From: Dolomedes plantarius
Taxonomy: Eukaryota > Arthropoda > Arachnida > Araneae > Dolomedidae
Length of the DNA: 64,000 bases
Assembly (NCBI GenBank): GCA_907164885.2
Contig: OU015490.1
Span: 224,790,554-224,854,553 of the forward strand
Reading direction: 5' to 3'
Shown here: piece by piece, positions 11,589 to 24,120 of the stretch
How positions within the stretch are numbered: position 1 is the stretch's first letter
Layout of the letters: every line of letters starts with the position of its first letter
Program-made: the position numbers and the translations under genes
The notes under the pieces: model-generated
Told to the model about the DNA's origin: nothing
Databases searched by the model: none
Seen by the model: the letters and a program-made list of their open reading frames with translations, nothing else

Positions 11589-12522
11589 CTAGCCAATCAG
11601 ATCCAAAGGCATATTGACACTTTAGAGAGTTGGTTCACGCGATGGAAAATTCGAATCAACCCTTCTAAACGTCACGCGATCTTCTTTTCTAATAAATACT
11701 GCAACCCCCCTCGCTTCTATCTATACAACTCACCTATTGACTGGGAGAATACAGTTACTTATCTCGGTGTAATTCTTGACCGCAGACTAACCATGAAACC
11801 CCACGTAACTAAAATTAATCAAAAATGTAATAGCATAACCATGCAACTCCGTTCATTAATTTACGGTCGCCATCTTTCCATTCGCAAAAAAGTTCTTTTA
11901 TTCAAAGAGGTAATTCTTACCGTTGCCCTTTATGCTATACCGGTATGGTTAAAACTATACGGCGGGACCTTGGCATGCTTACTGTTACCGAAACTGCTCA
12001 TAAAATATCTAAGGATTTTTATGACAATATTCCCAGCATCCGCAATGAGATAATTTTCGAGTTCCCTGATTATGACTTTTCTATACGTGAAAACCGTAAA
12101 CGCCCTCGGGCGTGTCTTCTAAAGAGCTAACGTTTTCCCTCTTAACTTGCTTACATTTTTAATTCCTTAAACTCCTCCCTTCCTGTATATTTACCAACCC
12201 CCTAGAACTTCACAATTATCTCAGTGCGAATGTATTCAACTGATTCATACAACTTGCTGTGCTATGATTGGCACAGTGCTAGAGCGCGCTGCTCGTATGC
12301 AATCGATCCCGGTGGATGTTCATTTTTTCTAATTATTCTAAATAATTGAATTTTATTCTTTTAATTCTTATTATAATTTTTATTTTACTTATCTGAAAAG
12401 GGCTTGATTTGAATATTTTTATTTTACTGCTGAGCACTTATTTTCTGATGTACATATCTTGCTACTGGAGGTAAAGTCGTAAGATCATAGCACTCCAACA
12501 AACTCAGTATACATTGCACCTT
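11589..12522 (+). mobile_element. Non-LTR (Jockey-like) retrotransposon fragment, 5'-truncated
   Basis: The insert splits Tc1-like element A and is flanked by a 13-bp direct repeat, GTAGGAGTAATGA at 11576-11588 and GTAGCAGTAATGA at 12523-12535 (one mismatch). It encodes the C-terminal part of a reverse transcriptase: WKIRINPSKRHAIFF, then TYLGVILDRRLTMKPHV, then LTVALYAIPVW. One frameshift near 11945 leads to RRDLGMLTVTETAHKISKDF and the end at about 12130. There is no poly-A tail before the right duplication. Confidence 0.8.
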
Positions 12523-12573
12523 GTAGCAGTAATGAAGCTAAGGGCATCATGCTTTTGGGGGGTACATCGTAAA

Positions 12574-13400
12574 ATGTCAAATCTTGCAGACTTTGAGAAA
12601 AGGGCAAATTGTTGGAGCGTGTTTAAATTGGAGTATCTGTTACTGCAACCCCCAGGCTAATGGGTGTTTTTCGAGCTATGATATCGAAAGTCATGATAGC
12701 ATACAGAGATCACGGATAAACATCCTTTGTCAAACAGAATAGTGGACGAAAGGGAGAGCTGAGTGAAAGAGACGGGCGAGGTATTGAAGCGGATTGTGAC
12801 ATGAAGAAAGAAAACAATTGCAACCTAAATGACCGAAGAGCTCAATCTGCTTCTGCATGTTTCGGTGTCAACCATTAGAGGTAGAAGGGAACTTCACAAA
12901 CAAAGCATTTACGGAAGAGTAGCTATTCCTAAGCCACTTGTAATAGATGCCAATACAAAATATCGACTGCAATGGTGCCACGAGCGCAAATACTATTCGA
13001 GTAATAGGTCGAAAAACGGAATTTGGTCCGACGAATCATTGTTCATATTGTTCCTCACAACAGGACGTGCGTATGTCTGGAGAACACCCACACAAGCGTA
13101 TGATTCTGGCTGTCTCATCTCAACTGTCAATCATGGAGGTAGATCTATCAGGGTTTGGGATGGCATCTCATGGTTTTCTTTAGGCCCTATTGTAATCCTA
13201 AAAGGGAGATTGAATGGGAAGGACTATGTCAAAATTTTAGCTCACTTGTCCCTACTATGGTGCAAACATTGTTTTCTGCTGGAGATGGCGTTCCCCAGGA
13301 TGATAATCCCCCTATACATACAGCTAAATCTATCAAGTATTGGTTTGAAGAGCATGAAAAAGAAGTCAAATATCTAATCTTGCCCTGTACAATCAATATG
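12574..13400 (+). pseudogene. Tc1-like transposase (element A), frameshifted
   Basis: The N-terminus starts MSNLADFEKR and soon shifts frame. An open stretch at 12829-13254 carries STIRGRRELHKQ, NGIWSDESLF (first Asp), GRAYVWRTP and NHGGRSIRVWDGISWFSLGP. Another shift puts QDDNPPIHTAKSIKYWFEEH (second Asp region) in a different frame. The C-terminal catalytic Glu segment is not recognisable. Confidence 0.8.
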
Positions 13401-13674
13401 TATCCCTGTATCAATCCCCGACTATATATCATCCTATCACTGTGATCTGTATAAGCGGATAGAGCCAGGTATCGATAACTACCACAGCATCTGTACAGGA
13501 ACTTTCATTATTTTCCCCTGAAGAGTGGTATAATATAAACTTAACCACTATTCATGGCTTGTATAATCCAATTCCAAGGTGAATCAAGTGGTATTACATA
13601 CAAAGGTGAACCTGCGCAGTATTAATAAAGGCTTTCATGATGTTTCTTAATGTTTTCATTATTTTGATAACCAC

Positions 13675-13677
<3 letters not shown>

Positions 13678-13713
<36 letters not shown>

Positions 13714-13760
13714 CATACGTACATATATATAGATACATTGATACATTAACACGTACAATA
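13678..13760. repeat. (TA)n microsatellite with TACA variants
   Basis: TA run followed by TACATACATACG-type variants, adjoining the right end of element A. Confidence 0.9.
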
Positions 13761-13921
13761 CATACATATATACATACAAAAGAGGTAACCAACGATAAGT
13801 AATCAATCCTACGTTAATAAGCCGTGGTAGTTTCATTAGAAGAGACTACCTGAATTTGTTATTTTTTTTAATTTAAGGAGTAATTAGACATTTTTACTTC
13901 AGCTGAGTCTGAAATTGTTAC

Positions 13922-14801
13922 TGTTGTGAAGGATCCACAATTTGGACATTTTGAACTCCTTCCAACGTTATAGCCATTTTGTTCTTCCAACACGATTACG
14001 GGACATAAAACGGCCATATTGGAAAAAGGAGGAACTGCACCAATTTTGCAAGAAACATCGCACCCCCTGAATTCCTCAGGACGGGGGAAAGAAATTCCAG
14101 GAAATTCAACGGACATCCAATTTTCTTGGAAATAAGCGTACCAAGTGGGTCAACCATGGGAATGTCGGAGCATCCTGCCCTCGAATAAAAAACTCGAAGA
14201 GGCAATAAATTTGCGTGAAAAACTGACCTGGGGAGGAGTTATATTAAAGATTGGGGGAGCCCCGAGTGTGGGAGAAAGGACGTTCGGAGGGAGAGCGAGA
14301 GAGCGATTTGAGGTGGCGAGCTGCGAAGAAAGCCTGGGAAAAAGTCGCCCCGTAAAATGGCGAGATGTCCGTGTTCAACCGCCAGCGCCGAATCCTGTTG
14401 CCTCCGCCAGTGAAGGGCCACATGATTATTAGCCCGATGCCTAAAGCCTCCTCCGGTAGAAGTGCCTCAACGACGCCATGCTCTGCTGTTTCATCAAAAA
14501 CTCCCCAGGTTGGTCATTTCTTCCTCCTTTAAATAGTGCTCATGCCTTTTGAGAGATTACGAGACTTTTATTTCACTCGACCCGTAATGGTTATGCCGCA
14601 GGAAGCGGATGAAGTATGCCCTAATTCGGTTAAAATATGTATAGCCAAGATCTTAAATATAATATGTAAACCCGACCTTTTCTTGTAAAATATTGTATAA
14701 TAAATGTTGTTATTTTTATTTATAAACGCATAGTTCCCTTTGGAGTTCACCTCCCTAATTTTACACAACGCAAAGGGGTATCTCTGGTACCCCTCATAAC
14801 A
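13922..14801 (+). mobile_element. Solo LTR with 5-bp target duplication GTTAC
   Basis: The unit starts TGTTGTGAAGG and ends CCCTCATAACA (TG...CA with inverted tips), flanked by GTTAC at 13917-13921 and 14802-14806. It is 880 bp and GC-richer than its surroundings. CTTTAAATAGTGC near 14529 is a plausible TATA region, and AATAAATG near 14700 a plausible polyadenylation signal about 100 bp before the end. The open frame at 14145-14432 lies inside the LTR and is unlikely to be a gene. Confidence 0.8.
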
Positions 14802-14806
14802 GTTAC

Positions 14807-15965
14807 ATTAGGTGATATCAGATCTTCAATGCCTATGTTAAACTTTAGGAAATTTTCTCTTTGAATTGTTGTAATCATACAATTAGCAAATGCTTATTTT
14901 CTAATTATTTTCTGCATTTCAAAATAGATCTATATATAAAGAGTGCATATTCTCCAAAAATCTTAAAATTTTTCATAATACCGTTTTAATTTTTTGTTGT
15001 TGATCACAAAAAAAATAATAAATATATGAAATCTTGAGGTACTCTAAAGTGTCGCGGTACACATTTTGGGAATCACTGTTCTAAGCACTTAGTATCACTT
15101 TAAATTAAAGATTTTATTGGTAATTACATAGTTAAGTGTTACCAGAATTACAGTGTTTAATACAGGAAAACTGCACGTTTTAACACTTCTATTCATTTAC
15201 AAGAGAACTTTTCAGTTTTCTTTTCCTCAGAAATCTCTTTATTTAAAGAGTAACAGGTATTTCAACGAACAATGCAGAGATTGTTATCATCACTTTCCTT
15301 TACTTCTCCATCTAAATTGACTTTCTTTTTTACACAAATGTACTTCAAACGAATGATATTAAATTTCAATTTCATGAGCTGGAGTATAAGACCCCGTTCA
15401 TTCCCATTAACAGAAAAAAGAAATGATCTAGATTGAATCTAAAGCACTCTTTTCTTTAATTATATATAGTGTAGCGTAACTATAGAGTTGTCATGAAACT
15501 TATCTTAAAATATGGTCCCCTAGAGGCGCTGATATATACAATGAGTTTGAAAGTTTTCAGTCTGGAGACAGCGAAATTTCGGTGGTTAATCGGTATATTG
15601 TATAATTTTTATCTCAGCGAAAATAAGTCATGAGACTCAAATCTTGCATTTTTAAAAATTTTTCATAGCAAGTGTTAATTGCCGTTATTTATGAACGTCA
15701 GGGAAGATTTTCATAAGTTTTGCAAGTTACTGTAATTTTTGTATTTTTTACCCGTTACTCGTACTTCAGGTGTTTTTACAAACACTAGTAAATCCAAAGT
15801 AACTTCTGAAGTTTTGGAATATTTGGCGTCTTTGTATTTTAAAGGGTTCCGATAAGTAAGCATTATTAATTTCAGTTTTCGTATTTTTTCCATTTCCAAG
15901 TGAGAATTTGTCTCATCTTCCGTCATTTGTTTATAATACAAGTTTACATGCCCGTTATATCCAAA
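14807..15965. other. Intronic sequence, nothing recognised
   Basis: AT-rich; no repeat partner or convincing coding seen. Confidence 0.5.
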
Positions 15966-16028
15966 GTACACACACACTCACACACACACACACTCACACA
16001 CACACACACTCATATATATATATATATA
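15966..16028. repeat. (CA)n/(TA)n microsatellite
   Basis: CACTCACACAC-type array running into a TA tract. Confidence 0.9.
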
Positions 16029-16584
16029 TTGTTCCGTTTTCCTGGCTTCGATAGGAGTGAATAAATCTCTTCAGAAAGTACACAAAATAAAATTTATTAT
16101 TCTGCAAATTCTTCAGGCGCAAACACAAATACTAACAGAAAACACGTAACAACTGTCTTCTATACAACAGAAAACTCTAAAAACACAAGTCACGATAACA
16201 GTCTTCAATACAATAACGCACTTTCAATACATTCAATACGCAGCAGAAAATAATACTGAGTTCCAAAGTACAAGGTGCAAGGTATATAATGTTTATTGGA
16301 GTGCCATGGTAGAATGACTTTACCTACAGTAACAAATTATATGCATCGCTCTATATACTGAGTTCCAATGTCAATGTCAGATATATTTATAGACTTCCGA
16401 CGAGCCCCCTATCGGCCTGCCAGGTAGAAATTTCGAGTGGCTTCTAGAAATGTCTAGAAGGTTGGTGACCATTTGGCACCATATTGCTAAATTTGGCTAC
16501 CAAAATAAGTCAGCAAATCCATCGCTAATTTGGCGATAACTCTCATATTTGGCAGGATTACCGCAGACTCCTAAAATTCGTAAC
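16029..16584 (-). mobile_element. LTR-like unit between two (TA)n tracts
   Basis: On the minus strand the block runs from about AGTTACGAATTTTAGGAG to CGAAGCCAGGAAAACGGAAC. It contains AGTCTATAAATATA (TATA-like, near 16390) and AATAAATTTTATTTTG (polyadenylation-like, near 16090) in the right order. No coding and no clean target duplication, because both flanks are TA repeats. Confidence 0.5.
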
Positions 16585-16710
16585 TATATATATATATATA
16601 TATATTGGGTTATCAAAAGGATAGATACATCGCTTGAAAGGCTTTTCCATGTACGAATCTCAAAGACGACGTCATTGGGGGGTCGTCATCAGGATATATA
16701 TGTATATATT

Positions 16711-17980
16711 CAGGTGGTTATCAAAAGAATGGAAACACCTATCAATATTAGTGGTGTTTATGAATGTGCTTCGTATTTCTTAAAAAACCAGTCTGGCCAC
16801 CTTTATTTTTTATTATAATATAGTGTATGTATTATTCTACTGTCAGGTAAAAGTGATGAAGCTAAGGGCATTGAACTTTTGGAGGGAACAACGTAAAATG
16901 TCAAACCTTGCAGACATTGCTAAAAGGGCAAATTGTTGGAGCGCGTTTAAATTGGATTATCTGTTACTGCACCTCCCAGGCTAATGGGTGTTTTTCGAGC
17001 TATGGTATCGAAAGTTATGATAGCATGCATGGGAAAACAACCTTTCCCAAACAGAATAGTGGACGAAAGGGAGAGCTGAGTGAAAGAGACGAACGAGGTA
17101 TTGAAGCGGATTGTGACATGAAGAAAGAAAACAACTGCAACCAAAAAAAAAAAAACCGAAGAGCTCAATCTGCAACTGCATGTTCCGGTATCGACCATTA
17201 GAGGTAGAAGGGAACTTCACAAACAAAGCATTTACGGAAGAGTAGCTATTCCTAAGCCACTTGTAATAGATGCCAATACAAAATTTCGTCCGCAATGGTG
17301 CCACGAGTGCAAATTCTGGTCGAGTAATATGTCAAAAAACGGCATTTGGTCCGATGAATCATTGTTCATATTGTTCCTCGCAACAGGACGTGCGTATATC
17401 TGGAGAACACCTACAGAAGCTTAAGATTATGGCTGTCTCACCTCAACTGTGAATCACGGAGGTAGATCTATCAGGATTTGGGATGACATCTCACGGTTTT
17501 CTTCAGGCCCTATTGTAACCCTAAAAGGGAGATTGAATGGGAAGGTCTATGTCGAAATTTTAGCTCACTAGTCCATCATTGGTGCAAACATTGTTTCTTG
17601 CCGGAGATGGTATTCTCCAGGATGATAATCCTCCTATACATACAGATAAATCTATCAAGTATTGGTTTGAAGAGCATGAAAAAGAATTCAAATATCTTAT
17701 CATGTCCTGCACAATCCCCCCGACTATATGTCATCCAACCACTGTGATCTGTATAAGCGGATAGAGCCAGGTATCGATAACCACCACAGCCTCTCTACAG
17801 GAACTTTCAGGATTTTTCCCCGAAGAATGATATAATATATTCTTAACCACTATTCATGACTTGTACAATACAATTCCAAGGTAAATCACGTGGTATTACA
17901 TCACAAATGTGATCCTGGGCCGTATTAATAAAGGTTCTCATGATGTTTTTTAGTGTTTCCATAATTTTGATAACCATTTG
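16711..17980 (+). mobile_element. Tc1-like element B
   Basis: Ends CAGGTGGTTATCAAAAGAAT and the inverse of ATAATTTTGATAACCATTTG. Colinear with element A but lacking the retrotransposon insert, so it serves as its empty site. Length 1270 bp. A long (TA)n tract follows. Confidence 0.85.
16898..17700 (+). pseudogene. Tc1-like transposase (element B), decayed
   Basis: Same protein as in element A with its own lesions: an A run at about 17145, a TAA codon just after WRTPTEA, and frame breaks. NGIWSDESLF, TGRAYIWRTP and HTDKSIKYWFEEH remain recognisable. Confidence 0.75.
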
Positions 17981-17987
17981 TATATGT

Positions 17988-17989
<2 letters not shown>

Positions 17990-18064
<75 letters not shown>
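17990..18064. repeat. (TA)n microsatellite
   Basis: Uninterrupted TA tract between element B and the LTR-like block. Confidence 0.95.
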
Positions 18065-18067
<3 letters not shown>

Positions 18068-18608
18068 CGGACTTCGTATTACACCCGTTCACTAGTTTAC
18101 ACAATTTTGCAGTCTTCCTAAATAATCAGTTCGTGGCGTAGTAGAGAAATAGTCCGCACAATCAGGACGAACAACATTATTCCATTTACTTTGTCTTTAT
18201 TCTTTCAACTTCGTGAAACCACCTCTCCAAGATTGCGCACATCTAAGTGCTCGCCCTACTCAAACGCGGAGCAAACCTAACGTGTGTCTGCTATCATTGA
18301 ATTTTCATCACGGTCTGCTTAACTTACCCATTGTGTTAAAACTCCTAATACATCTGCCTCCTCACTCCTAATACTCGTGACGTCTGCACCGAACATGAGG
18401 TATGGGCGTTACTAAATTTGATACTATTAATAGATTCTCTCTTTGTTTCTTCAAAACGGGGATTTCCCTTCCGTAGGATTGAGAATTGGCGCTTGTTCGT
18501 TCCATGCGAATATTAAAATAGTGGCGTTTTACGCCACGAAATTAACTACCCTGAAGCCCGCCTGTAAATTATGTCAATTATTCCCCTTTCTCTAATTAAT
18601 TCTTAAGA
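18065..18608 (-). mobile_element. LTR-like block between (TA)n tracts
   Basis: GC-richer block of about 540 bp set between TA repeats. On the minus strand it ends AAGTCCGTCA and contains GAATAAAGAC about 130 bp before that end. It has no open frame of note. Solo LTR is an inference from composition and the TG/CA tip. Confidence 0.4.
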
Positions 18609-18813
18609 CACACACACACAGATACATATATATATATATATATATATATTCTCTTTACAACACATATTAAATTATTTAATTTTCTTTTAACACATGAATG
18701 ATACACTTCTGAAAAAAATTAAAAGATTAATTTTAGTGAAAACTTGGAAATAGAATAAATTTAGTTCTTTGTACTCTTTAACAAATTTATAAACCAAAAA
18801 AAAAAAGTCTTAC

Positions 18814-19038
18814 TTTCGCCACAATCGGAATTTTCAGGATAATCGCAAACTTCTTGTCGAGGATTGAAATGGAGACCCGACTGACACGCAAAAGGAATTT
18901 TTCTTCCCCCGTAGCAAATGAAAAACTTGTCACATTTTGTTGGATGAGTTAGGAATTCAGGACGGCCATTTTTTTTCATGTGGCATGAATCTTGCATGTT
19001 ATCATTCACCTCTCTCCTTTCTAGTCTGCTACTTAAAC
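18814..19038 (-). CDS. Exon 10: chitin-binding domain 8
   Basis: Donor GGCGAAA|GTAAGA ends the exon in phase 1. The six cysteines (DSC, TKC, FIC, FAC, EVC, SDC) are spaced 16-5-9-12-7; HPTKCDKFFIC and SGLHFNPRQEVCDYPENSDC are the core. The acceptor is uncertain: phase-1 options are ATTAAAG| (19038, used here), CAGACTAG| (19020) or sites nearer the first cysteine, all with weak pyrimidine tracts. Every option keeps the exon a multiple of three. Confidence 0.8.
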
Positions 19039-19139
19039 CTTTAATGATTTTATATATATACGTAAGAATGTATTGCATTCTCATATCAATATAATAATTT
19101 GAATTTCTTACAAGAAAACGCAATTAATTATTTTTTGTT

Positions 19140-20497
19140 CAGAATAAACACATTGGGGAAAGAAGATTAAGGTCGCCTTCTCATTGTCTCCGGAGCGTAG
19201 CGTTCCTTCGTTGGCTTCGAAATCGCTGACACGACCCATGATTGGTTTGACATATCACGTGGTCATTGCGCTGAACTGTGGGATTGGTTAAAATTTTTAT
19301 CGCTGATGTGCTGCTTTGTTCTAGAAGCAATGTGAACAAGTCCTTAGAGTGTATTCCGAAGGTTATGGGAAATTTAAATACGTTAGTGACATATTACTCA
19401 CGCTGAAAATATTCTGATACACACGGGGACCACATTGTGATATGTCACGCCACAACTAGAAAAAAACGCATTGCTTTCTCCGGAACTTATTAATTGTTTG
19501 GCAAAATTCATTTTTCGATTAATATAAGTGGGGAATGCTGTGTAAATCTCTCTGAATCTCATCCATTTCCAACGATTTTACCTTTGATTCTTGCCGGGTT
19601 GAGCTTAAGAGTAAGCGAATTAAATCAACCCATCAGCCATATATCGTTTAAAACTTAGTTCTAAACAATCAAAACAAAGTAGAGGCCGTATCCTTTTTGA
19701 AATTCTTTAATTTCATTAATTATCACAGGGCTTCAAACCAAAAATAAGCCTATATTCTCCTCTTTTGTGCAGGCAGCGTATCAGTGGACATTGAAAATCT
19801 TCAATCCTAAGGCAAAGATCTGGGGAATTTTTCTTTCAGCACTATCTCAATCACATAGTAACGAATTCGACTTTTTAAAATCGTTTTTTTTTCACATATA
19901 AAAGTTGATGTTTAAATACGGAATACATAGTTTTTAAAATTTAAAGTTCTTTCTCTTTTAATTTTTTTTCAGGGTATCAAATTATTGATACCCTGTAAAA
20001 AGTTAAGATTGTTTTTTGTTATAATTGTTTTTTGAAAATACTAACAAAATATTAGTATTTACCATAGTATATTACAATATAGTGGCTTATTTTCATTTGA
20101 ATGAACATGTTTTTAAACGACAGCACCCACCGAAAACTTGCCCCCATTAAAAATTAGTGACCAAAATTTTTAGGGTAGGCTCCCAAAATATGAGAACAAT
20201 ACATATATATATATATATAAGACAAAGTTGAAAGTGAAAAACAAGTAGGAGTTCTAAAGCTACTTGCAGCCAGGAACTAAAAACATGAAAAGATAAGCAT
20301 TAAATATGTTTTAGACAGCATCTCCTCATCAGCGGTGCCGATACTGTCTAAAAACCAATGGATTGTTTCTGATAAATATGATCTAAATAATAAACATACT
20401 TAGACACCATACAATCCATTAGAAACAGAAGAATTGAATAACTATTTACTTAATCAAAGAACGCCAAGCCTGGCGCTAGACAACGGAATATAGACAG

Positions 20498-20500
<3 letters not shown>
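19140..20500. other. Intron, nothing firmly recognised
   Basis: Contains a short GC-richer patch (19170-19330) and, near 19975, the phrase TTGATACCCTGTAAAAA that recurs in the tandem repeats at 54.2-54.8 kb. No coding recognised. Confidence 0.5.
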
Positions 20501-20543
<43 letters not shown>

Positions 20544-20544
20544 A

Positions 20545-21764
20545 CACTGAAGTGCCACTAAATTAGGGATACCTACCTAGTAACGAGTTGGGCCTCCTCT
20601 GGCCTTGATAACGGCTGCCACACGACGAGGCATAGATTCAACAAGTTTCTGAAACGTTCCACGGGAATGGCTTGCCAAATATTGGCTAAAGCGGTCCATA
20701 ATTTAGTAAGGTTCTTTGGTGCTGTGTGACGGCCTTTCACGCCTTGTTCCAAAACATCCCAAAGATGCTCAATAGGATTTAAGTCTGGGCTTCTAGGTGG
20801 CCAATTCATGACAGAGAAGTCAGAGGAATGCTCATCCAACCAGCCAGTAGCCAACCGGGACTTGTGAGATGTACAGTTGTCTTGCTGGAAAACTCCATTA
20901 CCGTGCGGATAACAGAACAGCATAAACGGATGGAGGTGATCACCCAGCAACTCTACGTACCGAATTGCATTGAGGGAGGTTGGTACACGCACCAAAGATC
21001 CCAAACTGTGCCACGAAAAAACACCCCAGACCATGATTGAGTCATCATGCCCTTGTACAGTTCCAACCAGGCATGCAGGATCCATGGCTTCATGAGCCTG
21101 ACGCCATATTCTCATCCTCCCGTCGGCGTTAAGTAGTCGGAATCGAGACTCATCACTCCATGCTACTCGTTTACAGTCCTCCACACTCCAGTCTCTGTGC
21201 TCTCTTGCCCAGGCAAGACGTGCAGCCCGATGGTGAGTATAGAGCAATGGTACTCTCGTAGGTCGACGGCTCCCGAAACCCATACGGTGAAGAGAGCGTT
21301 GCACAGTCCGTTTACTGACTGTACGACTGGCACCGTCATTAAACTGGGTGGTAATTTGAGCTAATGTTTGGCTTCGCTGGCTACGTACAATACACCTGAG
21401 CCGTCTCTCACCACGCACTGTCAAGGTTAATTGTCCTTTGCAGTTTGCCCGATCGCTAGTTTTTTTTTCCACCATCCATGTATTCTTGGTATACTCTTGA
21501 CACTGTCGACCTTGAAAATCCTAGCTGTCTGACGATTTCGGAAATTGAATGGCCCATGCGTCACGCACCTACGATTTGTCCGCCATCGAAGGCGTCTAAA
21601 TCAGGCAGTTTACCCATAGTGGCAATTCCAACAACTAATTCAGAACAACCACAGTACGCGCTATATATGCAGTTACCACAGCGCCCTCACTTGCGCATAC
21701 ATGATGCGCAGCGCTACACAATTTGCATAGGCTTTGCTATCCCTAATTCAGTGGCACTTCAGTG

Positions 21765-21765
<1 letters not shown>
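20545..21765 (-). mobile_element. Tc1-like element, nearly intact
   Basis: Termini CACTGAAGTGCCACTAAATT and the inverse of CAGTGGCACTTCAGTG form about 27-bp inverted repeats. TA precedes the left end and TTA follows the right end; both sides then run into (TA)n. Length about 1220 bp. Confidence 0.9.
20573..21630 (-). pseudogene. Tc1-like DD34E transposase with one stop and one homopolymer frameshift
   Basis: The 300-residue frame from 21475 to 20573 covers most of the protein: second HTH (SKRTVQRSLHRMGF), VAWSDESRF (first Asp), DSIMVWGVFSWHSLG, FQQDNCTSH (second Asp) and RSPDLNPIEHLWD (final Glu). The missing N-terminus is still present upstream (SISEIVRQLGFSRSTVSRVYQ), but a TGA interrupts it near 21570 and a run of nine A's (plus-strand T's near 21460) puts it one base out of frame. 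Only two lesions are visible, so the copy is young. Confidence 0.85.

Positions 21766-21843
<78 letters not shown>
21766..21843. repeat. (TA)n microsatellite
   Basis: Uninterrupted TA run of about 78 bp. Confidence 0.95.
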
Positions 21844-21846
<3 letters not shown>

Positions 21847-22107
21847 ATGCGTTTAGCTCTAAGTGCAGGATTTCTGTTTATTTGAGTATCTGTTTCCATG
21901 TGGAGATCTCGGGGCCTTGGGATGCCTTTTAACTAGACCTGCATCCTATTCAGAAAGTTGACCCTTGAGGTAACTGATTCCGTGAAGCCTTCTGATGTCC
22001 GTTCGGTTGCCTCGTTATATGGTTTAGTTTATGTATGTTCTTTTACTGCTACAGAATCTTGCATTTATGGTGCGTTTAGCTCTAAGTGCAGGATTTCTGT
22101 TTATTTC
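21847..22107 (+). repeat. Pair of 37-bp direct repeats
   Basis: The segment beginning TGCGTTTAGCTCTAAGTGCA and ending TGTTTATTT occurs at 21847-21885 and again at about 22069-22107, suggesting a small duplication or the ends of an undefined insertion. Confidence 0.7.
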
Positions 22108-24120
22108 GTTTGACTGTGATTGCATTCTTCCTGTTATATATCTTTTTCTGTTTAACTATTTACCTTTAACTAGTTAAATACATTTTAAAGTTTTCCTATG
22201 AATTCTTAGGAAGTAATATCTGTCTGTACTTTATGTCAGTGTGTATGGGAAGTTAATCCCACTCCTGACATAAAAATACATTATTTATGTCAGGAGTGGA
22301 AGCAGTAATGCGAATCCTGACGTGTCATTAAGTTTTAATTAGCAGTAAGAGTATTCTTACTGTTCTAGCTTTTAAGAAACCATTTTCGTAAAAGTTAAAC
22401 TTCACACATACACATGCCCACTTGAGGATGTTTACAGATTCAGCCAGAAATGCACTTCTGTTAGAGAGACAGAAACGGATCCTAAAACTGCTTTGTATTT
22501 ATATGAAAACATCCTTAGAGTAAATGACCTGTAAAAATAAGGAACTTGTGTAGGAACAGTCGTATGTGGATGATTTTGTTCAGTCGTATCGCTTTTTCCT
22601 AGGGTAATAAGCTTTTCGGCTTTGTTTGTGGGTCAACCGGAGAGAGGAGAGTGGGAGGTCAGAGTCAAATCCCAACCCACAAGAGCTAAAAAAATCCTCA
22701 AAAAAAGCAAAACCAGTGTTATTCTTTATCAACCCACCTCCTCTCTAAAAAGCAAATCATATATCTAAAAGGATACCTGTGGTGCTGTGTTACGCATTTC
22801 CAGCCCCTGTGGTGCCAGAGCTGACATTAATTTGACACTTTTTTCTGTCAGTGCTTTTCGTAAACAAAGTAGTTATTTTTTGGGATGTCTAGACGCTAGT
22901 ATTCTGTCTTATCTACTAAAGTGCGAAATTACTTGCTCCTTTGGTAGAGGAAAGGTTTTAAAATATACGAGGCTAATAAATAAATACTACTTTTCGGAAT
23001 TAAAAAAAAATTGAATATTCAGTGTTATATTATTCTGCCTGAAGGATATGTAAAAATTGATTTAACTAAAATGAGTAGAGCAAAGTATTTTTCGCTGAAT
23101 TTCTCTTTTCTTCCCATTACTGCTTACGATAATATTTGAAGTATTTCCTCACAATCTATGGCTCTTTAGAGTGATAACTTTGTAAAGTTTACTACCACGC
23201 TAACTTTCGTTTATGCAGACATATTAAAAAAGTATAAAATCAAACCAGGGACCTCCTGTTAGCCGGAGAAACACTTTTAACCTTTGATCTCAAGCAACTA
23301 TTTCGTCCAACTTCAGAATCGAATCAGTGAGTCAAAATTGTGAATCTCAAAGAAAATTTTTTTTTCTAATACGTGCTTATCAGATTCCAATGCAAAAGCC
23401 AAACTTATTAGGCGGAATACGACAATCATTTTATTTCCGGATATTGATTATAAGGTGTAAAATAGGCATTTAATTTTGGTATTAAAGAGCTTGTGGAAAT
23501 AGTAATGGATTTATACTTCTATGCTTTTTCAAATGGAAAAAATATCCAAATTTCTATGTTTCAATTATATGGATGCACACAAATATTTTTTTTTAAAGTT
23601 GTCCATTTAACATTTTAGATCTTTTTAGATCTTTAATTAATGATGTTTGATTACTCCAAGGTTATATAACTCTAACCAAATTAGAAAATGCAACATTTCA
23701 ACAAGATAAGTATAGATCTGGTAGCAATTGTTTGGACATAGTGACAGAAATGTTTGCCGTTACAAAGAATTAAAAAAAATTGTTATAAAGTGTAATGTTG
23801 TAGTATTTAATATTTGTTTAGAATTCTGTAATTTCTATTACTAAAATATGCTTTAAATTTTATATACCAGTCATTTTTAAAATCAATTTTTAAACCCTTT
23901 ACGCATTTGTAATTGAAAGTTATCGGAAAATAAAATTTTTCAGAGCAAAAATGTGTTTCTGCATAGGAAATAAAGAGGATAATTAATTAATACTATCCAC
24001 TGTTACCACAATTTCTTCCCTAGCTCAAGTATTCATTGATAAGGACTGAAAAGAAATAAAATAGTAATAAAAGTAAACACATTTCTAAATCCTATTTATA
24101 TTATTAACATTTTACTATAC
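22108..24120. other. Intron, one short hairpin only
   Basis: 22259-22299 holds a perfect inverted repeat (CCACTCCTGACATAAA, 9-base loop, inverse copy). No coding recognised in the rest. Confidence 0.5.

Larger units (their letters stand above)
11439..13677 (+). mobile_element. Tc1-like element A, enlarged by a retrotransposon fragment
   Basis: Terminal repeats CAGGTGGTTATCAAAATAAA (left) and the inverse of ATTTTGATAACCACCTG (right). The same family occurs at 16711-17980. Without the insert at 11589-12522 the element would be about 1.3 kb, the usual size. Both ends abut (TA)n tracts. Confidence 0.85.

Noticed and set aside
14145..14432. 95-codon frame in GC-rich DNA
   Set aside because: Lies wholly inside the solo LTR bounded by GTTAC duplications; no protein family features.
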